DNA of 64,000 nucleotides from contig CAXKWD010000006.1 of NCBI GenBank assembly GCA_964059195.1, forward strand, positions 135,406,039-135,470,038, in the 5' to 3' direction. The notes under the pieces are model-generated. The model was not told where the DNA came from. It did no database searches and was given only the letters and a program-made list of their open reading frames with translations. Positions 1-12,589 of this stretch are shown piece by piece. Every line of letters starts with the position of its first letter. Positions within the stretch are counted from its first letter, which is position 1. The DNA comes from Ectobius pallidus. Lineage: Eukaryota; Arthropoda; Insecta; Blattodea; Ectobiidae. The position numbers and the translations under genes are program-made.

Positions 1-45
1 ATATTAAAATACATTCTTAAATTAGATAATATATTAATAGTATAA

Positions 46-300
46 GAAATAGCTAACAATGTAGGCTTATAGTGATTTATAAAAATATAAGACATTCCTA
101 ATCACTAAATCATAATATCATAATATTATGCAAAAAAATGCGTAAAGTGAGGTTACTTGCAAGATAGCCTAATGCATATCTAAATGCTAAAGTAATATAT
201 GACTATTTAGTGCACGAAATAGCTAACAATATAAGGTTATGGTTTTTACAAACATATAATACATTCCTAGAAACTAAAGCATGTATAATGTGTTTAAATA
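46..300. repeat. Two degenerate direct repeats of about 170 bp
   Basis: The stretch beginning GAAATAGCTAACAAT at 46-60 recurs at 216-230. Both copies are followed by similar text, including an ACATTCCTA block and an ACTAAA block. The period is therefore about 170 bp. The copies are clearly diverged. No coding sense is visible. It may be an old local duplication or the edge of a tandem array that starts before the window. Confidence 0.55.
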
Positions 301-409
301 ACAGATAAAATATTTATATGATTGCCATTATGCTTCTTAAGAAGTATCGTTCTCTTTGCAACGTTTTGATGTCCAAACATTTAGCCTACGAATTATTTGG
401 CACAGACTT

Positions 410-925
410 GACACAGTCTATTGCTTTCATAAAAGAAAGGCAATAAACAAATGTCGTACCAATAAATACATCCATACGTAGTGAGTGGAATTTTGTGTAC
501 CTCCATAGTTGGTATGAGCTACATGGATGAGCCAATTCTATTGCTTTTATCAAAGAAAGGCTTTTGAAAGAATAAACAGCCTTAATGTCGCTCAAGTAAT
601 TACATTCACACGTTGTGAGTGGGACGTACACAGCTGGTGTGAGCTAAAAAGATGAGACAATTCCATTTTTTAAGTAAAATAAAGGCATTTGGAAGAATAA
701 GCACCCTAAAAATGTCGCACAAATAAATGCATCCTCAGGTTGTGAGTGGGATCTTGTGGACCTACACAGCTGGTGTGAGCTAAAAAGATGAGACAATTTC
801 ATTTTTTAAGTAAAATAAAGGCATTTGGAAGAATAAGCATCCCAAAAATGTTACACAAATAAATGCATCCACAGGTTGTAAGTGGGATCTTGTGGACCTA
901 CACAGCTGGTGTGAGCTACATGGAT
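410..925. repeat. Degenerate tandem repeat, unit 125-136 bp
   Basis: The landmark CACAGCTGGTGTGAGCT and its variants start at 504, 629, 765 and 901, so the spacings are 125, 136 and 136 bp. Each unit also carries GTTGTGAGTGGGA and an AAATAAATGCATCC block. The 765-900 unit is the closest match to its left neighbour; the left-hand units are more diverged, and a partial unit begins near 410. One unit lacks about 12 bases before the landmark, which accounts for the 125-bp spacing. The 81-codon minus-strand frame here lies inside the repeat and is not a gene. Confidence 0.85.
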
Positions 926-1708
926 TGACTTTGCCGAAGGGAGACGTGATCCATGAGCCCGCTGTCCACCCACAAACACGTGGAACTGGATTTTGTTACA
1001 CCAAAAACGTTTCAATATTACATCCTCCCGTCAAATTGATGACACACTGGGATTAAAGGTCATGAGCTTCGTTTGATATCAGATATTCTTGATCTCTTCT
1101 AATTAATTATCTACCACAGATTTCTGATCATTATTCACGTCATCGGAATTTGATACACGTTATGTATGGAACCAGCATCCCTGCATTTTAGATTTTCAAT
1201 AACCTCATCTGGTTCTAAACTACATCATTTTAAAACTCGTTAATTTGTTTTCATAGCCACAGGATTTCATTTGTCTGCTTACATTGCCAGTTGCAAGTTT
1301 CATGTGTACTTTCTTGAGCGTTATATGACAAAATGAACAAACTTCCTTACATTACATAATTTATTTAGTGCTTTAGAAATACGTTTTAAAATTCTTAACG
1401 GTCTTTTATGTCTTTCATTTTCGGTTAGTGTAAACTTGGGTCACAGATGCTTAGGTTTCGGACACTTGGATCACGATTTTCCGGTTAAAGCCATTTTTTC
1501 CGGTTTTTGGATCTTTTTCATTATGTTCTGCGGTTATTCTTCGTAAGTAAATAAGTGAAATGTATCCCCTTTATTAATGTATATAATCCTTCTTTAATAA
1601 ATATATATATACATATTTTAAAAAAAACTCAGATATATTTATACTCCTTTTAGCATCGATGACATGTCAGAATTTCAGGATCTTTGTCTGTACTGTAGGC
1701 CATGCAAC
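926..1708. other. Unassigned AT-rich sequence
   Basis: No supported gene or repeat boundary is visible. It contains only short AT runs, such as the alternating AT tract near 1600-1617. Confidence 0.5.
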
Positions 1709-1955
1709 TATTGATTGTCAGCTATTTTCTGTGGTTGGTGTATTTTATGTCAGTAAATTTCAACTGATATGAATTTAAATTAATATGATATAGGATGAAA
1801 TTGCGAGGGTGAGTCAATATATATCCAATGTATATTATCCAATTCGGCATTTGCCTTTACGACTGGGGAAACCGTGAAGAAACCCATGTCAAATTGGCCG
1901 GCCACGAGATTTGAACCTGGGACCTCCCGAATGCGAATCCAAGATGTTAACTATA
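1709..1955 (-). mobile_element. tRNA-derived SINE, family S1, minus strand
   Basis: Read on the minus strand, this begins with a tRNA-like region whose B-box analogue is GGTTCAAATCT (around 1910-1920 in plus coordinates). It continues through GGCCGGCCAATTTGACATGG, a TTTTCACGG-type block, GCCGAAT, and a tail containing AAAATACACCAA. The same ordered blocks occur on the plus strand at 26170-26395, so the two are copies of one family. The two copies together define the family, including its non-tRNA body. No clean target-site duplication was found. Confidence 0.82.
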
Positions 1956-2599
1956 TTTTATTGTTATAACATCCCAATATTCTTCAGCCTAATGACTGCC
2001 CTATAAATATGCTTGTACGTGTCCTCAGGTTTTCTTGCCTTTAATATCTACACCAAGTGGGAGGAAGGAATTATATATGTCAACAAATAAAGCAATTCAT
2101 TTCTTCCTACCGTAAATGCGATTTAGCCTACCTATCTAGCTTACAAGGTCTCCTTCATTTAATAGGTGTATCGCAAAAAGGTTTACTTAAAAGATTATGA
2201 TGACCTATCTGATGGTATGTTTGCTGAGGTTGGCAGTGTTTGTTGGAAGCAAACAACTGTCATATGTCAGAATGGATGAAGGGCTAAATCCCTATAGGGC
2301 ATCGCACTATCCAACGGCCTTCCCATCGTAATCATGCACATTTACTCATTTGCATAATGCATGAACAGGAGAGATTAGGCTATTTGCACCGCAGAGGATT
2401 TCAATTATTAAACTTCTTGTCATATCTCAGTATCAAAAATTTAAAAGGCTTACAATGCAGCCTACTTTAAAATATTCCGAAGGTGTTAATGTCTAGGCTA
2501 TCCAATGCATCTTTTAGGCAATGAGAGTGCTTACGAAAATGTTATTGTATTGATGTTTTTAGAGGGTGTTCTTCAGCACTAAGAGATGTAAAATCTGAG
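1956..2599. other. Unassigned sequence
   Basis: No supported reading frame, RNA gene or repeat was recognised between the S1 SINE and the weak tRNA-like patch near 2610. Confidence 0.45.
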
Positions 2600-2710
2600 A
2601 ACCTCTTTCAGAAGAGGATGGTTCAGATTCCCGGCTGTCGAATGTGACAGTAGAATTTGTTTTGAACTTTCGGTTCTAAGAACCTAATAAAAGAACTCCA
2701 ATTTATTTGC
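2600..2710 (+). mobile_element. Possible tRNA-SINE fragment
   Basis: GGTTCAGATTCCCGG near 2620-2634 resembles the internal polymerase III B box plus the tRNA 3' T-stem, and it is followed by AT-rich sequence. No second copy and no A box were identified, so this rests on a single motif. Confidence 0.3.
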
Positions 2711-4326
2711 AACTTACCCCGATAATCGCAGGCGTTATTGTTATCGCTGATGATTAATTAGAAGCTATGCCTGTGCTGGTCTCTCACTGGAACATTCTTA
2801 ATTTTCCTCTGCCTCTATAGCTTGCATATTAAGGTCCATAGATCTGTAAATCAAGGAAGGTGAACATTAACCATTAACTTACTTACTCAACCCCTATGCA
2901 ATCTTCTAGTGACCTATAATTGTAAACAGGTTTGTAAATATAAACATAGGCCTATTATTATTGTTGTTATTACTGTTATTATTATAACGCTATTTTATCT
3001 ATCATTATGAGAAAAGACATATTTTTTACAGTAAATAATTACAACTCGTGTAATGTTGTGCAATTTTACAATACAATAATTTAAAACTGGCATTTTTTTC
3101 TTTTGCAATATATGGAACTACGTTGGTTCGAAAGTACTTGTAAATTTCATAATTATTCAGGAAATAACCCAATAATTTAACATGGGGTAAAATTATTTGA
3201 TTTTTGGACTTTTCTGTACAGCATTTTGGTGTCGGCAACCTGTTTTTATACTGGTTTATTTTAATGTGGAACATTTATCTCGCCATCCGTTCGGGAAAAT
3301 GTCCCATTAAGAATTAGAAACTCTCATTACTCCATTACCTGTTGTTATAACAACAATTAGATGTGGTGGGGATATTATTAAAATTAGATGGATATGGTTT
3401 GCTGCGTTATATTGTTTCTATGTTACTAGAACGTGACTTATTCTGCCGTTAAGTAAAAATATTAATATGTGGTTACACTAAACATTCCATTTAAAAATGG
3501 GAATCTCTAAATCTTCAATACGTTTGCATCTTTAACATTGTAATTATGGCTTCACTGGTTATTTCTCATATCTGTGTAAACCTATTCTAAAGTCATCAAA
3601 TGTTTTATTTAAAATAGAATGCATTTTTAAAGAAGGGATTGTTTATTACAGTTTGCGGATTTTTGTCAACCAACTACATTCCATCACCTGCAAAATGTTT
3701 ACGATTTTCACATAAATCGTGGAAAAAGACCAATAATATTAAATTGCTTTCAAAAACTGGCACTGTATGATGGAAGTTACATTGTATATTCACGAAGGAA
3801 AAATTCATAGTCATGTAAAGCTGTCCACAAGTATATCCTGCAAACCATTGTTCGTGGAAAATTCATAGATCAAATACAGATTCATGTCTCTTTTGTTTGG
3901 AAATTGACAGTTTAAACTCCGATTGACAGACAGTATTAATGCCTTCAGTATATTGACACGGCTTACCTCATCCCTGACACAGGACAGGCGACAAAACCAG
4001 CGCACAAAACAGGCAAATATATTAGTGGTACCTGATTTCAAATACTGCCCTATTCAAATGCTATTCACGAATTCAAATCAGCTCTATTGATACGGTCCAC
4101 GGAATGTGAGCTATCTATGCCCGTAGTATATCGATGCCCACAATAGAAGGAATACGAAACATAATCTGTAGAGCATATTACAAATACTGCACTCTCTTTG
4201 CTTCTCTTCATAAAGTAGGCCTATAAAGTTTTTAACGTTTTGGGACAAAGCTGATAATCAGCAAAGATTTTTTAAAATATTGGGATTGAATAAAGTGAAT
4301 TTATGGCAATTTTGTTACTAAGTACT
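2711..4326. other. Unassigned AT-rich sequence
   Basis: This holds only short spurious frames on the minus strand (3026-3274 and 3811-4041), with no recognisable domain, splice signals or codon pattern. A short ATT-type microsatellite lies near 2956-2990. Confidence 0.45.
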
Positions 4327-4327
4327 A

Positions 4328-4753
4328 CAGTAGAGTCCCGCTATTCCGAACCCCTTCTATTCCGAACAGAGTTCAGAAAAAATACCAATTTAAACTTAAA
4401 CTTAAAAACATATGAAATTAAAAAGACGTTAAAAAATTACCAATTTAGCCTGAACTTAAAAACAGGAGAAATTAAAAAGACGTTCATGAAAAAACGTACA
4501 TTTATTGTTATACAAAGAAGTTATATAGAGACATACATAGAGCCTAAGCTTGATGAAAACACCTGAAACCAAATTGGAATGAAAGCTGGTTACTTACAGC
4601 ACATGTCGGCTCCATTTATACAATCCCCCGCATTTAATTTACGCCTTGACAAGTCAGTACGTTGATATTATTCATAAAATCCGCCTATTCCGAATTCCCG
4701 CTAAACCGAACGGTGTTCGGTCCCATTTAGTTCGGAACAGCGGGACTCAACTG
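4328..4753. mobile_element. pogo/Tigger-type MITE, 426 bp, TA target site
   Basis: The left end reads CAGTAGAGTCCCGCTATTCC and the right end, reverse-complemented, reads CAGTTGAGTCCCGCTGTTCC. Each end is flanked by TA (4326-4327 and 4754-4755), as expected for Tc1/mariner-superfamily insertion. A CAGT start with this length and a TA duplication fits nonautonomous pogo/Tigger elements. Subterminal copies of TTCCGAAC occur at both ends. The 87-codon plus frame inside shows no transposase similarity that I recognise. Related ends with TCCGGATT in place of TTCCGAA occur near 48570-49162 and at 61374. Confidence 0.88.
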
Positions 4754-4945
4754 TATTATATACGAACTAATCTTTCAATCATTCAAATAAATTATTCGTT
4801 CACAACTACTTCCATACACTTCAATATAACTGGGAAGTTATCTTTTCTAGGTATACGTTTTTCTATTGAAAATCAATGAACTAGCACTTAGCCTACTCCA
4901 GGCACTTCCTTAGTTCATTTATACAGGTTATTAAATGCCAGTAGT

Positions 4946-5150
4946 CTAAGGTACTTCATGAGATTGTACGGTGGATGGGAAATGTCTGTCCGTCCGTCCG
5001 TGTGTCTGCACACGCGACACCTAGAATACGCTTCATCTGATTTTCATGAAACCTGGTACACACATTTATAACGTCAATGGGAAGAAGCCTATTGATTTTG
5101 GACCAAATCGGTTTACCGGTATAGGAGTAACGACTAATTAACAGGCACAA
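4946..5150 (-). repeat. Single copy of repeat D (CTGTCCGTCC-linked)
   Basis: In order this contains TTCATGAGATTGTACGG, a TGTCTGTCCGTCCGTCCGTG tract, GATTTTCATGAAACCTGG, an ACACATTTATAA block, TCAATGGGAAGAAGCCTATT and AATCGGTTTACCGGTA. All of these recur in the same order on the opposite strand at the right end of the array at 37195-38060. Here there is one unit; there, five. The 72-codon frame covering it is not conserved between copies, so no protein is implied. Confidence 0.8.
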
Positions 5151-5174
5151 GTTTTTTAAATAGCAAATCATCAC

Positions 5175-7035
5175 TATACAACAACAAAGCCGCGTTGCTA
5201 GCCATAATCACGGCCTTCCAGCTAAATTAGACGTCATATAGGCCATACATCATTCATAGCAGGCCGAATGCATGAATAGGCCATTACATTATGCTGGATG
5301 AAAATTGTATTTTTATACAGAAATATAGAAAGTGCCTAGTAAGTGATGTGTTCCTGGCTGTGCAATAGCAATATTAATACTAATGGACAGTCTATGTGTT
5401 TAATTTACCCAAAAAATGAATCCAGACGGCTTAAATGAATATCTGCAATTCGAAAGAGAAAATTTTATACCTTCAAATAACTAGTTGTAATTAAACACAC
5501 GTTAATGATAAATATTTGTCAGTATTTTGTTATACCCATCCGGTAGTAGTAATTGTGATTATAGTTTGTGAAGGGTATTTGCTTACATTACTGCTAACGA
5601 ATTGTTTACTAAACGTATTATTACAATATTTAATTAGGATGCTGTATTAATAATAAACATTTATGTTTAAAATAGGCCTATATAACAATATATAACAATA
5701 TTAATAGTAGGCCTACTCGTACATTAATAGTAGTGAAATATGGCCTATTGACACCATTTGGCACTTTGTTATATCATTTTACCTGATTTTATTTGGTTTT
5801 AATTTGTTCTTTAACTGAAGGGAATATTCGACAATTTCCATTATTCATTGAACAACATCCTCTGAGATACGTACTGTTCTTTCAAAACTTTAACCCATAG
5901 TTGAATTTAATTTAATATGTGCAATCATCAAGTGATATCAGCGGGTTTATAAGTTCATCATTAATGTAGAAAACTTTAGCAGAACAGTTTATTTTATAAA
6001 CGACAGTTTGAATGAGTAAATGAAATCATTCATATTATAACATAAGCATTGAACTAATGATTTTATATTTCTCTCTATATTCAATTTTTTCGGTGACGCT
6101 TATATACGTCAGTAGCAGTGAAAAGATTAATACAGTATTTATTTATGTAAGTTGTATTAGTTCCTATATAAGTCAGCAACGAATTTAATTGCCTAAGGAT
6201 AGATAAGTTTATTTCACTCTGCTTTTAGACAGCATTTAACCGTATAGGCAATGTCGAAAGTGGCAATGATTCTCCTCACAAACCGAACAGTAATTTCATA
6301 TTCCAGTCGTACTGTTTTGCATTAGTGCCACTACTATGTGATATTCCTTCTATGGGTTTTCATGGAAATATTTACAATGAAATCAAAGCACAGTTATTGA
6401 TGGAGATCGGTTAAGAGCTTTAACACGTTTATCTACATAATTATTTATCTCGTTTTGCTAGTAGTGCATTTTGATTTTGGGTTTAGCGCCAGCATTAAGT
6501 TATTCGTGCTATATAAAACCCCGGACAATTTGAAATATGATTATGTAAATGTGAAAATCATAAATACTAATTTCAATACACGGCTCTATTAAACAGCACT
6601 TGCTGTGTGTGTATGCATTGAATGGCAATATAATAATAAATTATGACCCCTCCCCCCGCTGTTTGCAACCATTGCACATCATTGGCCTCTCATGTTCCAC
6701 AACATCTGCGTTAAATAATTTACGCAACAAACGCAGAATCACTATGTGTAACCCCCTAACCCCATATTAATTACACCAAATTTCTACGACTAATGGTGAA
6801 AATCAAGTTTGTGTTGCCTGAAATTCTTGTTTATGCAACGATTTTTCATATTACACATTGGATTTAATCTCAATGAAATATTATGTTCCAGTTATATTAA
6901 TAGTAGTTTATGCCTACCTGGCTATATATGTCTGTTTCTTTAACTTTTTTGAGTTTTTATCATATATTTTCAAATGCACTACTGAGCATGATCTATCTAA
7001 AAAGTCATATCCTTACTTCATGTTAATTAATAAGC
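5175..7035. other. Unassigned AT-rich sequence
   Basis: I see no gene, SINE head or inverted-repeat element. Two TAGGCCTA octamers occur at 5673 and 5708. Confidence 0.5.
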
Positions 7036-7320
7036 AGCGATCTACTACTACTACTATTACTACTACTACTACTACAATAATCACTACTACTACAATAATC
7101 ACTACTACTACAATAATCACTACTACTACAATAATCACTACTACTATTACAATAATTACTACTACTACAATAATCACTACTACTACAATAATCACTACTA
7201 CTATTACAATAATTACTACTACTACCACAATAATTACTACTACTACCACAATAATTACTAATGCTACTACAATAATTACTACTATACTACCACCACCACT
7301 ACTACTACCACCACCACCAA
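7036..7320. repeat. Compound trinucleotide array (ACT/AAT/ACC)
   Basis: About 285 bp of ACT units are interrupted at regular intervals by AATAATC or AATAATTA, which gives a higher-order minisatellite of about 15-24 bp. It grades into ACC units at the right end. The array produces long open frames on both strands (threonine/isoleucine-rich on plus, valine/isoleucine-rich on minus) only because the unit is three bases long. It is not coding. Confidence 0.95.
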
Positions 7321-8099
7321 CAACAGTGAGTTTATTGGTTCTTTATTACATAAAAAACAAATTACGTACCTAATCATTATTATGTCAACACAAATTTCCA
7401 ATTCGCAACTTCATGGCGGAAATTAGAAACTGTTATCAGAAAAATTTATATATTGGTTTACGAGAAATTGTAGTCCTTTTTATATCTTAAAATATGAAAA
7501 AAATTACTATGAAATCCCGAATGATACTTAATAACATTATTACACATTTTAAGAATGCGATTGATAAGTTGATAAGTTACAAGTTAAGTTACAGATACTT
7601 ACTATTCAAGAAATAAAAACCTCTATGGAAATGTTTATTTTCTTGCGTTATTTTCATAAATAATAGCTACTTGTCGGACAAGCGCCAACAACAAAATCAA
7701 ACAAAATGGATAGTTTATATTAATAACACTCTCAATAATGAATTGATTGTCAGTCGTGTAGTAAAGATTTTATTTACTATAAAATTATGTAAATTGTAAA
7801 ACAAAGAATTGGTTCATTATGTCAGATTGTAAAACCGGTTTCTGCACATCACAACAAACACTAATATAACTCCTCGTCATTGTCATTGTCACTATCTAAA
7901 TTTACACGACTCTTTCAATAAAGTTGTCCCTGCCTATCTCCTTCGTGGAGGCTTTTTCTTGGAATATCTCAGAATGTACATCTTCGATTGTAACAATGTT
8001 CAAGATCACAATATCTCTTGACTTGGCAATAACTAACATTCGTACAGGGCGAGGTAGAACAGGGCAAGATTCAGGTACACGGATCATAAATAGTTAGGA
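7321..8099. other. Unassigned sequence
   Basis: No feature could be supported here. The 61-codon minus frame at 7902-8087 has no recognisable domain. Confidence 0.45.
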
Positions 8100-8215
8100 A
8101 AACATTGGGACGCGCTTGGCGCGACTTTTCTCAGTTGTTTACTTTTAGATTAACTTCCTGGATATAACTAATAATTTCGTCTATTAGTATTCTATTTATT
8201 GTTTTAAATTTAAAA
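8100..8215. repeat. Dispersed repeat E, copy 1
   Basis: The sequence runs CGCGCTTGG, CGACTT, CAGTTGTTTACTTTTAGATT, AACTTCCT, ATATAACTAATAAT and then TCGTCTATTAGTATT. It matches 23338-23455 in the same order and orientation with moderate divergence. Element type and true ends are unknown. The second copy sits directly beside a SINE insertion. Confidence 0.65.
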
Positions 8216-11200
8216 CACTTCTCCACCGCACATATATTTACACACTATTTTCATGTTTTCTTTTGTTAGTATGAAGCTTATATTATAGGTATCTCAATCC
8301 CTTTTCTTAAACTGATTTATGAAGTAAATAGTCTGAGAAATAAATCCTCTTCTGCATGGCAAAATCAAAACGTTAAAGTGTCTTATTAGTTAACTATAAA
8401 CAAGTTATTAAATCCATAGACGTGCCTTTTAGAAAGAGTGTTATATATTTTCCAACCTTTGAATATTCATTTAAGTTTTACTTTTGCTGAGAAATAATGC
8501 AAAATTGCGTCCTTGTTAATATTATAGTACGATAAAGTCAATTATAAAGTAAATTGAGATTATAACAGAAATTTATACAGTTTGCCAATGTGTGGAATAT
8601 AATAATGAAAACCATAAAAGATTTGTTATGGTGGAAGTTAGTGAAAGCTAGAATAGAGAATGGAGAGTATATATTTATTTTTATGATCTTCTACTGTCCA
8701 TAGGAAAGCACTCTACGCTGTTCTAAACTTTTACGACCCGCAGATCGGGAATTTACTGGCCAGAATTAAACAGCAATTAAATAAATTCCCTTTCAACCCC
8801 TTGCGCTCCACACATAGTAGTGAGTTATCGTTAAATATACCACATCCTGGGAAAAAGAAAATGCTTTCAGTGTTACGTATTTTACACTATACAAGGCGGA
8901 ATTTTATGTCTCGCTTTAGCTGTAGTTGCCAATTGTTTCTGCTTTTATAGTTTTTTTAATGAATAATTTAATGTTATTCTCTTTTTTGTGAGTGAGTTTG
9001 CTTAGATAAAGAAATAGCTATATGGGTAGAGAATGCTGTTCGGAAGTTAAGACTTTATTATTTTATGTTTTATATACGAGAAGTGGGGCATAAGTCATGG
9101 CAACTTTTTTATTTTTAAATGTTGGTTATTTTGAAATTTTGAAATAAACATATTAAATGGCAGGAAATGGAATTTTTATATGATGCAGATTATGGTCACT
9201 GCAAGTAGGATAGATTAGGGAATAGACACCCATAAACACGCATATACGACGGTATCATGGCACTGTATTGAACTGCAGTAGTTGGAAGCATGAAAGCAAT
9301 CTATAAAACCCTCGAAGTTCGGAAGGGAGTTTCCTTATTCCCAAAACTTAACCAGCTCCTTTTGGCATTCTCTAGCATTTGCTGTTCTAAGAGAAAGCTA
9401 TTGTAAGTATTTTTAAACGCACGTAGGGATTAAGTTGGGCTGCCGTGTAGAACGAATGTGACAAGATGTAAACAGAGTTCTTAGTCAGAATAACTCGAGT
9501 GAAAATACCAGAGAATGCCACAGGGAGCTAGTGGAAGCTTTGGGAATAAGGACCTTTCTTACCGAACTTGAGGGTTTTGTGACTGTGCGTGGTTTCAAGA
9601 GTCCCACTATTGCGGTAGAGTGGCACGATGCCGTCGTGTATGCATGTTTATGTGTATCTGGCCCCTACTCTATTCTACATCTAGTACCCATAATCTGCAT
9701 CATACATAGGCCTACATTCCATACTCTGCCCTTTCATGTGTATGTTTCTAATTTTATAAATGATCCCACATTTTCAAAACATAAAAAGTTGCCATGAATT
9801 ATGCCGCATACCTCATGTGTATGAATATATATAATATATAATATGCATATATATATGTGAGTGTATGTCCTGTTCTTGGTGACTTTTCTCCGAAGAAGGA
9901 CAGCATAGAACTGTGGGAAATGTCAGATCTCAATAATGTGACGCGGCTAAACCCGGATAGTCATGTTAATATTGTTTTTATTATTAACCATTTATATCTG
10001 GGATACGTATTTTCAATGGATATTTTTGTGTTGCCCATAGTTCGAGAAGAAAACGATAGATGGAGAGAAAAATTAACAAAAAATATATGTACCACATCAC
10101 CGGCACAACGATGGGAAACATTTTTTTCAGAGCTCTGGTAATCAATAAACCCATAACGCGTGCTTGCATGTAGGCCTATATGTAATTTTAAATAAGATAA
10201 AAGCATGGTAGTAGTCCTATACACAGAACTAATACAGAACATGCATTGCAGTCGGATGCACAGCGCGACCCTAAGGCCCTCTTTCCGTTGAACTGTGAAG
10301 CCAGAACATCTATAATTAAACTGGGGAGTAATCCTCACTAGCCTCCTAGGTCTACCATTTCTGTTTCCAATTTACAAACAAATATACATTTTTCCACGCT
10401 CTTTGTCAAGTAAAATAACGGAGCTTTAACAAAAACATATAGTACAATATTCCTTTCGTGGCTTCTATATATGCGATTTCTAAAACACTTTAAATAGAAT
10501 TATCGTCGAAGCCTTTGGCATTCGTGTCAGCTTGACCAGCTTCTATGATTTTCAATGGGTCATAGTGTGATGTGTATTCAGCACTAATCCATGTTCGCGT
10601 TGCTTTTTCCAATAGTTTAACTCAGTGGTAGAAATAATATTTATTGAGAAATTTTCTGTTACATCTCGTCGATGAGATTTTTTTTTATATAAGCTTATTC
10701 TAAAGAGAAAATGGCATGCATGGCAGGAATCTATCCACGTTTTCAGTTTTGTGTGCTCGTAACAACAGTATTGTGTCAGAGTATAATATTAAAGTCCCTA
10801 TTTTGGTAACAACATTAATAATGTTGGTAACAACCTAATGTTTCATAAAGATTATATTCTCTCTGCTTAAATGTGTCATTTTTAATTGTGTTGTAAATCT
10901 GAAATCTCGCGAAATGGGCTTACAAGCGAGAAATAAAAGCTTAGGGAGAAAAGTCACAGTATAAAGAAAAGAAATAAATGCAAAATTAATTAAACAGATT
11001 GTTCATTTCACATTTAAATGCAGGAAGTTGTAGGGTAGGCTATACCAAAAATGATCTCTTCGAAGTTTTGAAGGCTCCGTTTGAGTAACTTGCGCACTCG
11101 ATCAGAAAATTTCCTATCGGCGCTGCTATTTGTGATACTATGCTAATTTGATACAGTTTTAGTATACTGGTAACAATGTTTTTTTGCCATGGATAATGTG

Positions 11201-11344
11201 CTGTTAGTGATATTTGTATCCATATTTATTTTTGAACAATTTCTATTTATTGTAACTTGACTTAAAAATTAACTTTGAGCTAAATATTTTCGTGTCTCAA
11301 TAGAACAGATGGTGAAAATCTAAAATTTGATTAATTTAATTTAA
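8216..11344. other. Long stretch with no supported feature
   Basis: Several small frames occur, for example 9531-9797 plus, 9857-10141 plus and 9961-10338 minus. None shows a recognisable domain, flanking splice sites or conservation with another copy in the window. AT dinucleotide runs occur near 9825-9860. Confidence 0.45.
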
Positions 11345-11556
11345 CCATGCGAGGCTTTCCATGCGGAAGGTCGTGGGTTCGAATCCTCTGGCTATAAATC
11401 TGAATTAATTTTCCCTTAGGTTTTCAACATGCGCGAATGCACGGTTGGATTTTACTTGACTTGTGTAACATGTGTATGTAAAGAAAATTGCCTCGATGAA
11501 CCTACCTATGTCAAAAGGTCTTTGAGTTTTAATTAATAAATTCAATGATATCTCAT
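11345..11556 (+). mobile_element. tRNA-derived SINE, plus strand
   Basis: A perfect B-box-like GGGTTCGAATCC at about 11376-11387 follows a tRNA-like 5' part ending GCGGAAGGTCGT. The body contains TTTTCCCTTAGGTTTTCAAC and CGCGAATGCACGG, and ends near TTTAATTAATAAATTCAA. The layout (tRNA head, unrelated body, AT-rich tail) is that of a SINE. No second copy was found in the window, so the end points are approximate. Confidence 0.6.
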
Positions 11557-11904
11557 TGGAAACTAGGAATCGCAAATTCGTTTTACCTCAAGGTTCTCAA
11601 GTTTCCTGTTTATTGGCTAACCTCATATAGAAAACGAAACATAGATGACTTTGGAGTACTGCTTATTAAGCTAAATCAAAGAATGAAGAGAAGATTGTAA
11701 TCAATTTTGCTAATTAGTTTAATGAAGGGTTCCTGTTGTTTTGTCTCGTTTGGCCAGGATTGCCATCATTATCCTTTCACTTGCTTGTACTGTCTAAGTA
11801 TCCATAACACTGATTATTCCTGATTTATGCACGCAACCACTACAATAATGAACAAAGTGGGCTACTTAAATAATAATTCGAGAGATATAGCCTACGTAGA
11901 GTGA

Positions 11905-12585
11905 GATTCACAGGATAGCAGGGAATGTATTGAAATTTGCTTGAATTGAGAAATAATTTCACGTAATTTGCATTGCTTTTGAAAACCAACGTTCCGTTAC
12001 GGTACATCTCTTACATTATTTTTTGCACTCCTTAGCTAGTAAGTGGTACTTACGAACTTTGTTTACATGGATCGTAAGTTGACATTCCCACACAGTCTTG
12101 TTGCTAAGGCCGGTTGCGATGAGGTTAAAACACTTACGGTCCAAGCGCTACGTCATAATTCATTACGATACACTTCATAATACAAGCCTTTATGGCCACG
12201 ACCCCCAGGACAAATATTCGGTTCCCATAACAACAAACACATGCGAATCACTTTCTGAAATAAACATCTATTTTCAAGAATGTATTTACATAATACTTTC
12301 AGGTAATATCACAATTAATATAATTAAATTGATATAAATAATCATCGTGCAAAAAATAGCATGCAACACACGGGCCGTAAAGGCATTTACGGGTCTCGAA
12401 AACTTAAAAACCCTCGGCTGCGCCTCGGGTTTTCAATCTGTTTCCTCGACCCGTAAACGTGCCTTACGGCACTTGTATCGCAATATACTATTATTTACGT
12501 ATCACAAGGCTCTGAAATCAGCTACAAGAGTCGGTCCACTTTTTTTTCCCAACCTGTACACTTTTTTCCCTACCTGTACACTTTT
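11905..12585. mobile_element. MITE family A, interrupted copy
   Basis: The parts at 11909-12020 and 12490-12585 together match the uninterrupted copy at 27247-27520. Shared blocks are ATTCACAGGATAGCAGGGAA, GAATTGAGAAATAATTTCAC, ACATCTCTTACAT, and then ATCACAAGGCTCTGAAATCA and TCGGTCC. The right end carries two tandem versions of the terminal CCTGTACA repeat (about 12548-12587). The left terminal repeat is not recognisable. Element B is inserted in the middle. Confidence 0.8.
12021..12489. mobile_element. Element B, 469 bp, inserted in MITE A
   Basis: Comparison with the empty copy near 27455 delimits this insertion. ATTATT flanks both sides (12015-12020 and 12490-12495), where the empty copy has one ATTTATTT. 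Inside, TTTTTGCAC at the left is mirrored by GTGCAAAAAA at about 12348-12357. After that comes a hairpin-forming tail in which about 12371-12400 pairs with about 12446-12474, with a nested AAAACCC/GGGTTTT hairpin. A second copy lies at about 50140-50545. The reading frames of the two copies are out of register, so it is nonautonomous. The superfamily is unresolved. Confidence 0.75.
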
Positions 12586-12589
12586 TAAT

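Noticed and set aside
6858..7373. 171-codon plus-strand frame
   Set aside because: Most of it is the translation of a three-base repeat; the opposite strand is also open across the array.
12098..12337. 79-codon plus frame, resembling the end of the frame at 50190-50447
   Set aside because: The two copies of element B are in different frames over most of their length; only the last residues agree.
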